Assembly (NCBI GenBank): GCA_014871385.1
Contig: CM026425.1
Span: 8,099,243 to 8,163,242 of the forward strand
Source of the DNA: Ceratodon purpureus
Lineage: Eukaryota > Streptophyta > Bryopsida > Pseudoditrichales > Ditrichaceae
Reading direction: 5' to 3'
DNA length: 64,000 nt
Below, in pieces: positions 1 through 11,246 of this stretch. The stretch's first letter is position 1; each line of letters begins with the position of its first letter. The notes beneath the pieces are model-generated. The model worked only from the letters and a program-made list of their open reading frames with translations. It had not been told where the DNA came from and did not search any database. A program made the position numbers and the translations under genes.

Positions 1-1
1 T

Positions 2-1535
2 CATGATACTATGGAGGGTGTGCCAGTCGCTTTGAAAGTTGCACGTGAGCTTGGGATAAGGCTCATTCCAGGCGTCGAGATCAGTGCCAAATTTGCCTCA
101 AGGTTTTCGTTCTTTCATCCTACTCTGGCTCCAGATCATTGATGTATTTCACCGTGTAGAGATTTTCACGTTCTGTGAAGGAAATTGTAGTAAGCCTATA
201 ATTTAGAGATGAATTGCACTTGAGGGATGTTTGATGAGAACGTTAGATGTTTGCTATAGAAGTTGATGTCAACTTTCTGTTCATGCAGGCCTGCGAAATG
301 ATTGTAAAAGGACACCCCTAGATGTTGTCGTGATATATTCCTGTTTATGCAGTTCACAACAACAACGGGGAGAGGAGGATAATGTTCATATTTTGGCTTA
401 CTTTAGCTGTTGTGGTCCAGCCCATCCTGAAGAACTAGAGGCATGTCTGAGTAAGATTCGTGAAGGAAGGTACGCTCGTGCAAAGGGAATGGTGCAGAAA
501 CTGAAAGCCCTAAACAAGCCTGTGAAATGGGAGAGTGTCCTGGACATAGCAGGAGAGGGTGTGGCACCCTGTAGGCCACATGTGGCCCGAGCGTTGGTAG
601 AAGCTGGTCATGTTTATACTATTGGAGAGGCTTTTACAAAATATCTCAGAGATTCTGGTCCTGCCTACGTTGCGTACGTACTTCATCCAGCCATTCCAAT
701 TTACGACTTTCTGTTTCATTCTTAATTAACAACGAATGGGACTTTCTCTGTTTGTATTGTAGGTGAGTGTGATCTTCTTATTATTTGTCAGCCTTTCTCA
801 TACTTCCCAATGGACCTGCAGAGGTGCAGAGCAGCCTGCTGAGGAGGTTGTGCGATTAATCCATCGCACGGGTGGCCTAGCAATTCTCGCACATCCTTGG
901 TCGTTGAAGAATCCGAGTCCTCTTATTGATCGCCTGAAAGATGCAGGTCTAGACGGTATGGAGGTTTACAGAAGTTGTGGGAAAGACCCTGGTATGGCCC
1001 TTCAATTTGATCTTCTTGTTTTCTCTCCTTTTCAAAGACTTCATTACCAAGTTTTTAGTAGTCTTGTTTTGTTTTAAGACTTCACGAGTTTTCACTCGAA
1101 GGTCGATTTGACATTTGTTGGTGTTTCGTTATCACAGCATGGGTGGACTGTGCTGGCAACCTTCTGAAGGTGGGCGGGTCAGATTATCATGCAACTGGTG
1201 CAGTTGAAGAGACCGATTTAGGAGGCATTAATCTTCCATCTGGGGCAATGCTCCAATTTTTGACTACCGCCCAGCCTATCTGGCTATCTGCTCTTCGTGT
1301 TATTTTAGAACAATTCGCAGAGTCTGATGTAGAGTCAATGATATCAATTTCTTCATGTTGGAAAGGCGATGTCACTATTAGAAAGACAGATAGGGAATTA
1401 ATTTTGATCCTTTCTCCTCTTCTGATGGAAGAAGAGAGGATGTTGGTGCAAAGTGAAGCATTACGACTTGGCTTGTCTCACTCAGTGGTGTGCGAGCAAG
1501 GTTTCGAATGTTCTGCTGTTTCCAGACAAATGTAA
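2..1535 (+). CDS. PHP-domain phosphoesterase, 3' part (5' end outside window)
   Basis: Four exons can be joined in one frame: 2-102, 353-673, 822-991 and 1138-1535, giving 329 visible residues. The first begins inside the PHP domain (HDTMEGV, then GVEIS); later come VHILAY, a long helix with RARAKGM-like spacing, LAILAHPW and GGSDYHATG. These are the metal-binding motifs of the PHP family, which includes bacterial TrpH/YciV-type nucleotide phosphatases and a conserved plant member. It probably hydrolyses a small phosphate ester such as a 3',5'-bisphosphonucleotide, but the substrate cannot be read from sequence. The exon 3/4 join (EVYRSCGKDP-AWVDCAGNLL) is less certain, because a short segment normally found there in plants looks shorter. 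After the PHP domain comes a tail of about 90 residues that is discussed in the findings. The true start lies upstream of the window. Confidence 0.85.
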
Positions 1536-4500
1536 ACTAGGTTTACTGTTAAATAATCCACTGATTGACAATTGTATATTCTCTCCTTTACTTTCCAAAT
1601 TTGCAATTCATGGTTTCTTCCACTTTGCAAGCCTTCTGCCATGGTTACTGGGATGTTTCGTGGTCTTCATTGTATATGGTGATAGCTTGTGTCAAGTTCT
1701 CGGAATTCTGATGAAGCTGCAACATTTGACAGGAAAAGCCAAGACCATCATTCAGAATGGTAAACTTTTTGGGCTCGGAAGTTCATGACGACTGATTCAT
1801 ACAGGATGGCAGTTTTCAAATTTTCACGCACAATCTAGTGTTCGTGATTTAAGCTGATTACTAGAACTAGGAGTCGGCCATGATTACCAGAATGCCACAG
1901 CTGCTGTTACAAGGCAAACTGCCTCGTCTGTACGAGACGGGAGGAAACACCTGAAAAGACGGACAATTAATCGGGTACACCGTACTACGTTCATGATGAA
2001 GGGCAATTCAAGTTATGTACTCTATGTGAGAAGATGAATAGCTATCAATGCCGCAAGGTTGGAAGGAACCCTTTTTGCAGAGTTGGAATCTGGGATTCGG
2101 GGAGTTGCAAGACCATTATCCTGGATTCGTGTGGAAAAGAATTCCCGGAATGGCCAGCAGACGGACCAGCGGTGGAGTGGGCCGCCTATCTATTGCACTG
2201 TATGGAGCATGAGCTACTGCTACAGAGTCTGCTCTCCACTTTAGGAGGTATGGTCTGAAATCGTCCACAAAAGGTATCCAAGAGGTTCAGCTGCCCTACA
2301 GTCTTTGCATTGAGAACCGGTAGTATGTTCCCTCATCATAAACCCCCCTCGCTCCTCCCCCCAGTTTTTATTTTTAGATGTACTGCTGCCACTTTTAGCA
2401 ATTTTGAGTTTGTTTTTGGAATCAAAGACCCGGAAGTAATCTTTGAACATCTTCATAGTTGGTTTTATAGAACTCATAACTTTAAAAAATAAAATTAGTA
2501 TTGTTATTCAACAATAATTAAAGTCTGGACTTTAGAAGAGATTGGGGTGAATATAGTGTATGTTTGTTCTAGTCACTAATATGATGGTCACTCAACAATA
2601 AAAGTATAGGGAGCTTTCTACCTCCACCTATGGATACCCCCTTAGAGCCCCCCCATCATTAAGATGACTACAAGGTTTATCGCTCCGAGATTGTGTTGCA
2701 AACGAGAATAATATTTTAGTTTCCTTTTTTTACCCTTACAAGTTCATTATGAGTAATTATACAGTTTTGGCAATTTTTTCTTAATGGAAGCTTCAAATTG
2801 AGATTTCAATTACTCATCCCTCTACATCAATATGAAGTCTTACTTCTCTTTTGGTCTAAAATCCATAATAAGTGTAAAACCTATAATCATTCTAAAAAGC
2901 TTACTTTTTCTATTAAATTCTTTGCTATCAACTCAAAGAATCAAATTGCCAAAAATATAATATGCATTGGCATTTTATTTATATACACATCCATTTAACT
3001 TGATTGTTAAAGGAACAACAAAATATATTTACTAAAATAATTTCCAAAAGACCATTTTATATTCTAAATCATATTTGCCTGTGAGGCATAAAAAATTTGG
3101 TCCAAAGTAGAAAAACTTCATTCTATAAAGAGTCAAAGTTTTCCCCATACTTTTTGGTATTCATATAAAATTAAAAAATTCTTTATCATATAAAAAACAA
3201 ATTCTTTGATATTCTTTTCTTTTTTTCCTACTTCAAAAACAAAAATAAGCCTTTTTTTTTTTACCATATGGATATAAACTGCATTAACAAAAAGGTATAA
3301 TGTGTATTGAGAATATTATGAATTGATGATCCTTTTAGAATTTTTTCCACAATGCTACATCCGTTTTGGAACCTCTAAAAATTGGTGAACAAGATACTAA
3401 CATCATTTTTATCAATCTAACATAAAATTTAGACCTAGATTTATACTAATTTTTTGTGTACCTACTCTCAATATCCATAAATATTTTTCTAAAAGATCAT
3501 TTAAGTTTTTGCCAAGTGGGATGGCATCTAGCCTAGCTGGCACCTTAGCGGTCCTAGTTTTAGTTCCATTAGTTAAGTCTACGTGTCGACCGGTCTCGCC
3601 GGACAAGGCGGGGCGGGTTTGTATGTTACTTTCTCTTCTTTCGTACTAAAAGTTTCCCTTTATTTGTGTTTAAGAAAAAATAAAAAAATCTTTAAGTTTG
3701 CCCAAAACTCCTAAATGATTCTCGATGCGCTTGTTCCCCTGTCATGATTGCTCATGCACCCCTGACCAACCTAAACATGCAATCCATATTCTTGCTAAAG
3801 TGCTCCGGGCTGCCCAGCAAGCAAGCAAGCACCTAAAATGCCATTCCAGCGCTAACAGAGCAGGAACCAAATGATGCAGCCAGAAACTGTTAAGAGTGGC
3901 CAGATGGGCCAGGAGGCATTCGGGGCTCACCTTTATCCGCAATCACCTTGGTTTGTACGCTTGAACCAGTTGTCTGGTGTCGAGTGACGCGGCACGCCCT
4001 TACGTGTTGCGGATGGCCCATCCATGCGGCACGCTCTTCGTGCACTCGAAGCGCGAGTAAGTTATTGAGAATCCTTGCACTCACTCCGCCTTGGATTCCT
4101 TTTATAATCAAATATGTCCCCGTGACATTATTGTCACTGACCACTGTTGTGCAGGTTGTCCACTGCCATTTCTGGAGCTCCTTATTCACTTTGAATTCTT
4201 TTCCAGTATTCAAGTGGCCATAGTTACTTATAACTGGTGTATCGACTAGCTTCAGGGCTTGATCGCAGGGTTCAAGCCACCTAGTCGAGGAAAATATGGT
4301 ATTGATTCCCGAATCAGACACGTTAAAAAGGCTAGATAATCCCTCCCTGACATGACCCAGTTCATTGAACTAGCTAGCTGATTCCCTTTGTTTACTCTTT
4401 TAAACCCGTGCATTGGAAGTGAAGTATCTCATGCAGATCTAAGCATGCACAAAATATCTAACAGCTTCCAAGAATCTTAAATTCCGAAACTGTGATGGAT

Positions 4501-5560
4501 TTCGACTCTCGAGGTCGCAGTTTGGAAGTTTGCAGTGTCTTGGTTGCCACTTCCGGCCTGGGTCAGCCCAAAATACGGCTAGGTGGTTTTTACAGGGGTG
4601 AGTTTCTCAATTAAGCGAAGGAATGTGGCAATATGTACTGGGAGGCCATGCTGCAGCCAAGGGATGCGGATTGGTGGAACCGCGTCATTCCGAGATGCTG
4701 ATAGGGATGCCGGAGCCAAGCTAAAGTTGGAATGGGTCGGGCCTTCGGAGAGGTAACCGGGCATACTAAAATGTAGGAACCAACAGGTATCGTCAACGCT
4801 TTCCTGTGGAGCACCCCACATTTAGCCCGAGTAGTGCCAAATTGAAGCTTTCGGTGGGACTCGAGCTGGCTGCCGGATGCCTGCATCACTGCATTCAACA
4901 TCCAGCCCCAGTTCCCTCTCGACTTTGCCCTTCAACTACAGTTGCTTGGAGTGTGTTCATGAACTGGCCAGGCGACTGATCAGGCTTTGGCGGGGAGACG
5001 CGCTCTCGGCGGCGGAGTGGCTGCACATCATGTAGGCGCGTTCTGGGGAAAAAACTTCGTTTTCTAGCTGGTGAGAGTTGCTGCTCTGAAGAGTTGCTCC
5101 TTCGCACACCGGGGTAAATTATGTGTCTGTTTGTTCTACCACTAAATGTAACTCTTGAACGACAACCCTAGCCGGCTTGGTTTTATTTTGGGAGAATCTG
5201 ACTTGTCATTTATACTCAATTGCACCAAGTGGGGTTTTAGAATGCCAAAACGAGCACTTTGAAAATATCTACATTTTTTCAAAATAGAGTCTAAGCAAAT
5301 TAGAAACAAAATTGTCCTTAAAATGGAGTTTGAAAAGATTTTGGGTGTAGTATCAGGCAAAGAATTGTCATTTAAGGGTTAAAAGCGGAAGTCTAGATTG
5401 CAAAGAAGGAATTACTTTGAATTAATCCATTCATAGGTCAAAAAGAGCTTGACTATTCATGCCATTGGTAGAAAGATATGAGAGAAGTAGAGAGCCTTTA
5501 CAAAATTAGGGTTAGAAATGACACATTGTTATTACCGCTTTAAATACTCGTACCTCATGT
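1536..5560. other. AT-rich intergenic stretch, no supported gene
   Basis: The first few hundred bases may be 3' UTR of the PHP gene. The rest is AT-rich with only short, unrelated reading frames. A somewhat GC-richer patch lies at about 3.9-5.1 kb, but no frame there shows a recognisable domain or a credible splice structure. At 5371-5381 an isolated GGGTTAA end resembles the termini of the TTAA elements further right; no partner was found for it. Confidence 0.5.
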
Positions 5561-6382
5561 TTAACCCATAAAGGACGAAGCAACCACTTTTGGGTTGCAC
5601 CAGAAATAGAAAACCCCGTAAAATGCCCTAAAGAAGTCAGATTTGAGTGTTTTCTGTTCCTAACCTATTTAGAATCAAGTTGGCAATAAGAATACGCTAA
5701 AATTTTAGTGAAAAAAAAGAAACCCTGATTTTAGAAAAAAGAAAGAACATGGGTCGGTCCTATGTTTCTACAGTGAAGTTAGTGTTTCTAGAGAGACAAT
5801 GTTTCAACTGTACTTTGAGCACATTGTACATTGAAATTGAGATCTCTGCTTGTAGAGTTTTTTTTTTAGCATTTTGTTTTTGGGAATGCTTGTTTGACCA
5901 CTACTTTATGGCTTGACCGTTTTGGATTTATCAAAAACCCTTTTGAATTTGCCAAAAAGTGCCATGTTGAAAATTTTAAAATTCAGAGTGAGACTTATGT
6001 CAAACCCATTTTCTCCAAATTGGTAACTCGGAAAAATCTTTTAAAAAATGGGAATCTTCCTAACATACTAGAGAAGAGAATCACCTTTAGTTGCCAAGTT
6101 TTCATAAATTTTTGAAGTAGCAATTTCAGCCAACCATGGAAACTCACTGCTAGTATTTCAAAAATTCAGTAATCTTCCAAACTTCACATGTTATTATCTC
6201 TCAATCCGTTGCTTCTCTAGACCCGAAATTTGATACACATTTGGATAGCCCACTACTTTCAAAGATCTTACGGTTAAATTGCTTATGGTGTTTCTCAAAT
6301 TTCTCTCACTTTGGAAAATGCAAGAATGGCATTGTAGGAAATCAAAAACTGTGGAAATATCCCTCCGTCCTTTAGGGGTTAA
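5561..6382. mobile_element. TTAA-flanked terminal-inverted-repeat element, about 0.8 kb, non-autonomous
   Basis: The left end reads TTAA then CCCATAAAGGACG; the reverse complement of the right end reads TTAA then CCCCTAAAGGACG, matching in 12 of 13 positions. A TTAA target duplication outside CCC...GGG termini is the signature of piggyBac-superfamily elements. Just inside the left end is a short hairpin, CAACC/GGTTG. The interior is AT-rich and its short reading frames (for example 5894-6115) show no transposase similarity, so this looks like a deletion derivative or MITE. The boundaries are inferred from the inverted ends only. Confidence 0.5.
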
Positions 6383-6749
6383 GTCCATGAGATAAAAGAT
6401 TATAGAAGTAGAGTTACTTCTCCTTTTCAGAGTAAATATTTTAGTTACTAATGACCAACGGCAACTTGGCATAAGTCGTTGATGTCTAAATAAGGTTTGA
6501 TGTTTAGGTTTTGCGGTATAATAGTTTGTAATATGAATTTGGTATTTATTAGATTGTGAACTCATTTGTTAGTTGACGTGATCATTTATTTCATATAACA
6601 AGTTCTGCTTCAAAATGTGGTGGACTTGTTGTTGTTGCTAGTATTAAATAAAGTAGTTCGAACTACTAATAAATCTTTTGTAATTTTTACAATGGTCGTA
6701 TGGTTGAGAGAGAGGTTGGTTGTTTTCAATTTTTTTTTTTTTTTTTTTT

Positions 6750-6787
<38 letters not shown>

Positions 6788-7710
6788 AAGATGGGGATAG
6801 ATATGACATGTTGGATGACTATGGTGTTTATATTTTGAATGTATTTCTAACATTGATTTTTAACATTTTGAATACATCTTCAAACAATTTCATTTATAGG
6901 ATGTCTATAGGAGTTTAAGCATCAATCATTAGAACAATGAGTAGATTTATCTTTCAACCCTTGGCGGCAATGCTTTCAATGAGTGATCAATATTTGATGA
7001 TTTTTGCTTCAAAAGCTTTCTATGAAATATGTCATTGCATTATGTAAGTAGAATAATAGAATGGTAAGGTTTTGATTTATATTTGTAGGTAGTTTATATT
7101 AGTATCAAAACTTCAAAAATAACCACAACCGCTATGTCTCCACTTAGAACTATTGATTATTTCAAATGAGTTGCTCTTCTTACTTAGTTCTATATTCTAC
7201 TTCAATTATTTTAAGTGCGGAATTTTTTTTTTTTTTTTTTTTTATTTTTTTTTTAAATATCAAAATTGTAGAAAAAACTCGCAAATAGGCATGTATTGAT
7301 ATTCATATTTAAATCTTTAAATATTTTTGTATAAAAGGTCATCTCGCATAGTGGTTACGGCTATTTTACAATCTACTCCATTGATTGTCCAAATTAAAAG
7401 TTTTGTGAAATATCCAAATTTTCTCAAAATAAATTATCTATCTTATAGCCTCTCGAGTTGTTTTCAAACAACTAAGGGGGGAGTAGATCTTTACTTCCAT
7501 ACCTTTGTCTGTGGGCTTTGGATTGGAGGTAGGTCGAACAGACACTTAATTCACGTCGGTCTCCTCCGGAGACCGAAGTTTCTCTCTCTTTTCAAACAAC
7601 TACATGTGTTGTTTTGTAAGTATTTATTATGTTTTCATATTTGCATTATTTTCAAGTTTTATTCATAAGTATTTAGATAGTTTCACAATCTCAAATTGAA
7701 GTTCTTTTAC
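6383..7710. other. AT-rich intergenic stretch with long T-tracts
   Basis: No gene is supported. Two long homopolymeric T runs occur at about 6729-6780 and 7228-7253. A small perfect hairpin (CGGTCTCC-TCC-GGAGACCG) lies at 7557-7575, inside a 113-codon frame (7327-7668) with no recognisable similarity. Confidence 0.5.
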
Positions 7711-8081
7711 TTAACCCTTAAACGTCCAAGGTGACCCCATGGGTCATTTCTCTACAAAATCTTCTTTGTAGAATCTTCTGTACTCAACTTTTCACTTACA
7801 TTTTGATATTAAATTGGTCACCTTCTTATGATGCATTCAAAAAGTGAAATTTTACAATTCAAATCACAGTTTCTAAGAGTGATTTGGACTTTGAAAGAAT
7901 TGTGGTGGGTAGGTTGGGATTGTACATAACCGTGTAGGAGGAACTGCAAGCTCATCAATGATTGGTTCATTCATGATGCCCAAGTTCAAAAAGTGCACTA
8001 TTCATGATGCCCAAGTGCAAAAGATGCTGTGATCCATTTTCGGGCTGCCCATGGGGGAGTGCCTAGACGTTTAAGGGTTAA
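7711..8081. mobile_element. TTAA-flanked MITE, about 370 bp, piggyBac-like ends
   Basis: The left terminus is TTAACCCTTAAACGTCCA and the right terminus, reverse-complemented, is TTAACCCTTAAACGTCTA. A further shared block, CCCCATGGG, sits about 25-30 bases inside each end, so the imperfect inverted repeat extends to roughly 37-40 bp. The outer TTAA on each side would be the target-site duplication. Inside is a direct repeat of about 30 bp around 7970-8030 (TTCATGATGCCCAAG twice). There is no coding capacity. It shares its first 16 bases exactly with the 80-bp element at 14441-14520. Confidence 0.7.
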
Positions 8082-11000
8082 GAAGGTGTGTAATGTAAAT
8101 GTACAAACTCAAAGTTTAGAATTGAAACTCCAATTCTTCACGAATTCATGCTATTTACAATTTTGAAGGTCGAAATAGCCACAAAGACAATAAAAAGGTT
8201 AAGTGGTAAGGTAGAAGCACCCATATCCAATAGCACCCCTATTTATAACCTGTAGATGTCCCCATAACCGGAACTTGGCTGACCACCTGCTAACTAGCAT
8301 TGTTAGACCACACAATTCAAACTGTCCAATCAAAAAGCTCAAAAACACTCAAAAAGCTGGTGATTTTGGATACACTCATGAGTGGAAATTAGTACCAACT
8401 AGGTGTGACAATGGAAAAGCTCTACAGATCGGTTTTTGGTCACGAAGTACTTTTGTGTTTAAAAATTTGTATCTATTTCAATATTGGGAAAAAAAATTGA
8501 AAATTTTGCATTCTATGAGAAACCTATTTTCCTATACATGAAAATTACACCCCAAAAATAACCCTCAAGAAAAGGGCTCAAAATCCTTAAGTTGTTGGTT
8601 ATAGGTGCTTCTACCTTAACAAGAGAGAAGACTACCACCAATACTCCCTAAAATTTAGGCTTTGTCCATGCTCCCCCAAACTAGTCTCCAACCATGCACT
8701 TTTTTCTTGCAACTCCAAGATGATGTGGCATACAATAAAAGCACTGCCACTCGTCCACAGCTTTTGCGTGCCGCGCCCTGGAATGCAAACTGGGCCTACT
8801 AATATAGACTAAGAGTTTCCCCTGCTTACGTGTCACCCCCAACCTGGATGCGCCAACACTGGGCCTACCAAAAACCTCAAGCCCTGGAGGACTCCACCTT
8901 AATAAAAACTATACCCCCAGAAAGCAAAGTTCTAGGGAAGGGGTAGGTTTGGGCCGGTCTCTTCCAGGGAAGGCCCCATCCTCCATGCTTTCCTGGCACT
9001 AATAATAACAAAAACAACACAATAATAATAACAATAATAATATTAATCGAACTACCACAGTTGCAAGGGTAGGCACCACTGCTAAGGGCAAGCTGGAGTC
9101 ACCACTGCAAGCTCATGGTTCAGGCTCCAGGGCTTGGCATGATTTTTCACTGGCATGCGTTTTTGTTGCCGTAAGTTATGTCTAGACAACTCGTCGATGC
9201 ATGATAATTATGTAACACGGAGTCGAAGTGAAGTTACTTGCCGAGGTTGGTTTTGGTTCGGGTGCTACAGCTGGGCCGGATGAGTAAGTTAGTCCCACCT
9301 TGTTCATGACCATTCAGTGTTGATCACTATCCGACGCCTGCGGCCACGCCCTGGCTCGACACCCTGTCGGTGTTGGGATTCTCTCCTTTCCTTGTCCCTT
9401 TATAGCCAACGGCCTGTTTCCGCCACCCTCTTTTGCCTCTTCGGTGGTGTTACGTGCTTGCAAGGTCGAGTCTTGAGTCGGCTTGTGAGGTCAGTGGTTA
9501 CTAGCTTCGGAGAGAATCGATTCAAGGTGTTGTTTTGTGTTGTGTTGTGCTGGAGAATATGAATCAGACTGGTTGACAGTCATCGTCGTCTGGAGTTCAC
9601 ACTGGTAGGTTGTTGGATCGTTCGATTCTGAAGGCTTTGTTGGTTTGTTGGTTCGTTCTAGGGAGATAGTAACTTGGAGCGTTCGCTACTTTTTCGGTGA
9701 CTAGCCTCGGAGTCATCCTTCTCTCGTGGGTCTGATGTTGTTTGTTGCGCTTTCCTGAGTGTTAAGTTCCGTGCACCCGTGAAATCCGAGTTCGAGGTTA
9801 CGCTTACGTTGCCCCCTCGAGAGAGAATTTTAATCTAGTTGGAGGTCTTGGTTTTGATCTGCGTGTTAGCTGATCTTTCTTCTTCGATTGCAAGCCGTCT
9901 AGTAGTGTTGTTACAGCGTTTTAAGGCGATTGTCATTCTTCTTGGATTCAAATGTTTAGCGTAACTGTGTGTGTTTAGCGCCCACTTTTGGCAGCCGACT
10001 ACCCTAGTTTTCTTTGGTTTTTTTTTCGTAGTTTTGGAGATAAATTAGTGGGGTAGATAATTCTTGGGCACTCTTTTAGTTCCTGGGACACGTTTCGTTT
10101 AGAACGGAAGTTCAGATCTTTAGGTGTTTGTTCAAGATGTAGTCACCATATTATCGAGGAATATGATGAGTAGGACGATGCTTTCCACATCTTTCAGCAA
10201 TACCTACTTTTTTCTTTTATGGGAAATGATTGTAGTAGATGAAATAGGGCTACATGTTATGAAACCTTGTACAGAGACTATGGAGTGTAGAGGTGGACCT
10301 ACTTTCTCTCCGTACAGCAACTGTCTCGACCGGTCCTTAGTTTGAAATCTCCAGGGAATGTAAGCAAGTAGCTAGAGCAAGCTTAAGCTTTGTGCCTGAA
10401 TTTATCACTATTTCTGTGTTCTCTACGATGGAATAGAATGGTGGATCCTTGACGCCCATCATTGTTGAGTAGGATCATCTTTCCTAAGGGGGTGACTGCA
10501 TTATGGTAGGTTTATTGAAACTTAGTTCAGTCTGGTGAACAAGGAATATCTCTAGTGTGCTCAGCCCACGAAGTTAGGGACTCTCCTGCTTCGTTCGACA
10601 CATTCTAGCAGTTCTAAGACTTCTTGGTTGGAATAGCAACACAGCTGTATCTTCTAGGTTAGAAATATGGGCAAGTTGATATCACCTTGTTGTTTTGGTC
10701 TGTGTAGACATAGGTCATATTATTGTGCACTATCTGCTTACCACCACATTCATAATTTAGCCTTTGATGAGATCAAGATCTTGTAGTTTGAGGAATGCCA
10801 GGAGTCATCAGAAGTATTTGTCGGTTGTAGCGCGCTCGTTTGATTGCGCACTTCTTCCAAATTCTAGAAGTCACTTTGGCTTACTACTGGGACATAGTCG
10901 GCAAGAAGTAACATGCCAGGCTGCCAGCTGATTTTGAATTTTTCCTCATCTTGCAGATCGTTTATGTGCGATATTTGACATGCACAAAGATCTTGGCGAC

Positions 11001-11246
11001 GGCGAACCTCTATGAGGATCACAGAGACAAGATGGACATACTAGAAGCTGAATGTCTCTAGACCTTGACTTCTTTTCCTGAGAATGGGTCAAGGGGGTTG
11101 TTATTATCTCAGGGGACCTGGATTACAGAAAACAGTTTTTCAATGGCTTGGGCCGAAAGATACTTAGATACAGAACTATAGGGAGTCAAGCAAGTGCAAA
11201 AAACCTGTTACTGATTAGAGCAGCAGAACTCAGCAAAGACGTCAAG
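8082..11246. other. Intergenic region upstream of the squalene-synthase homologue
   Basis: The 8.1-9.1 kb part is AT-rich with a run of AAT/AAC-rich low complexity near 9000-9050. From about 9.3 kb base composition is more balanced. This part may hold promoter, 5' UTR and possibly 5' UTR introns of the downstream gene. No coding sequence with a known domain was found. Confidence 0.4.

Noticed and set aside
6721..6780. Poly(T)/poly(A) runs as retrotransposon tails
   Set aside because: No adjacent coding sequence or target duplication was found; simple homopolymer expansion is sufficient.
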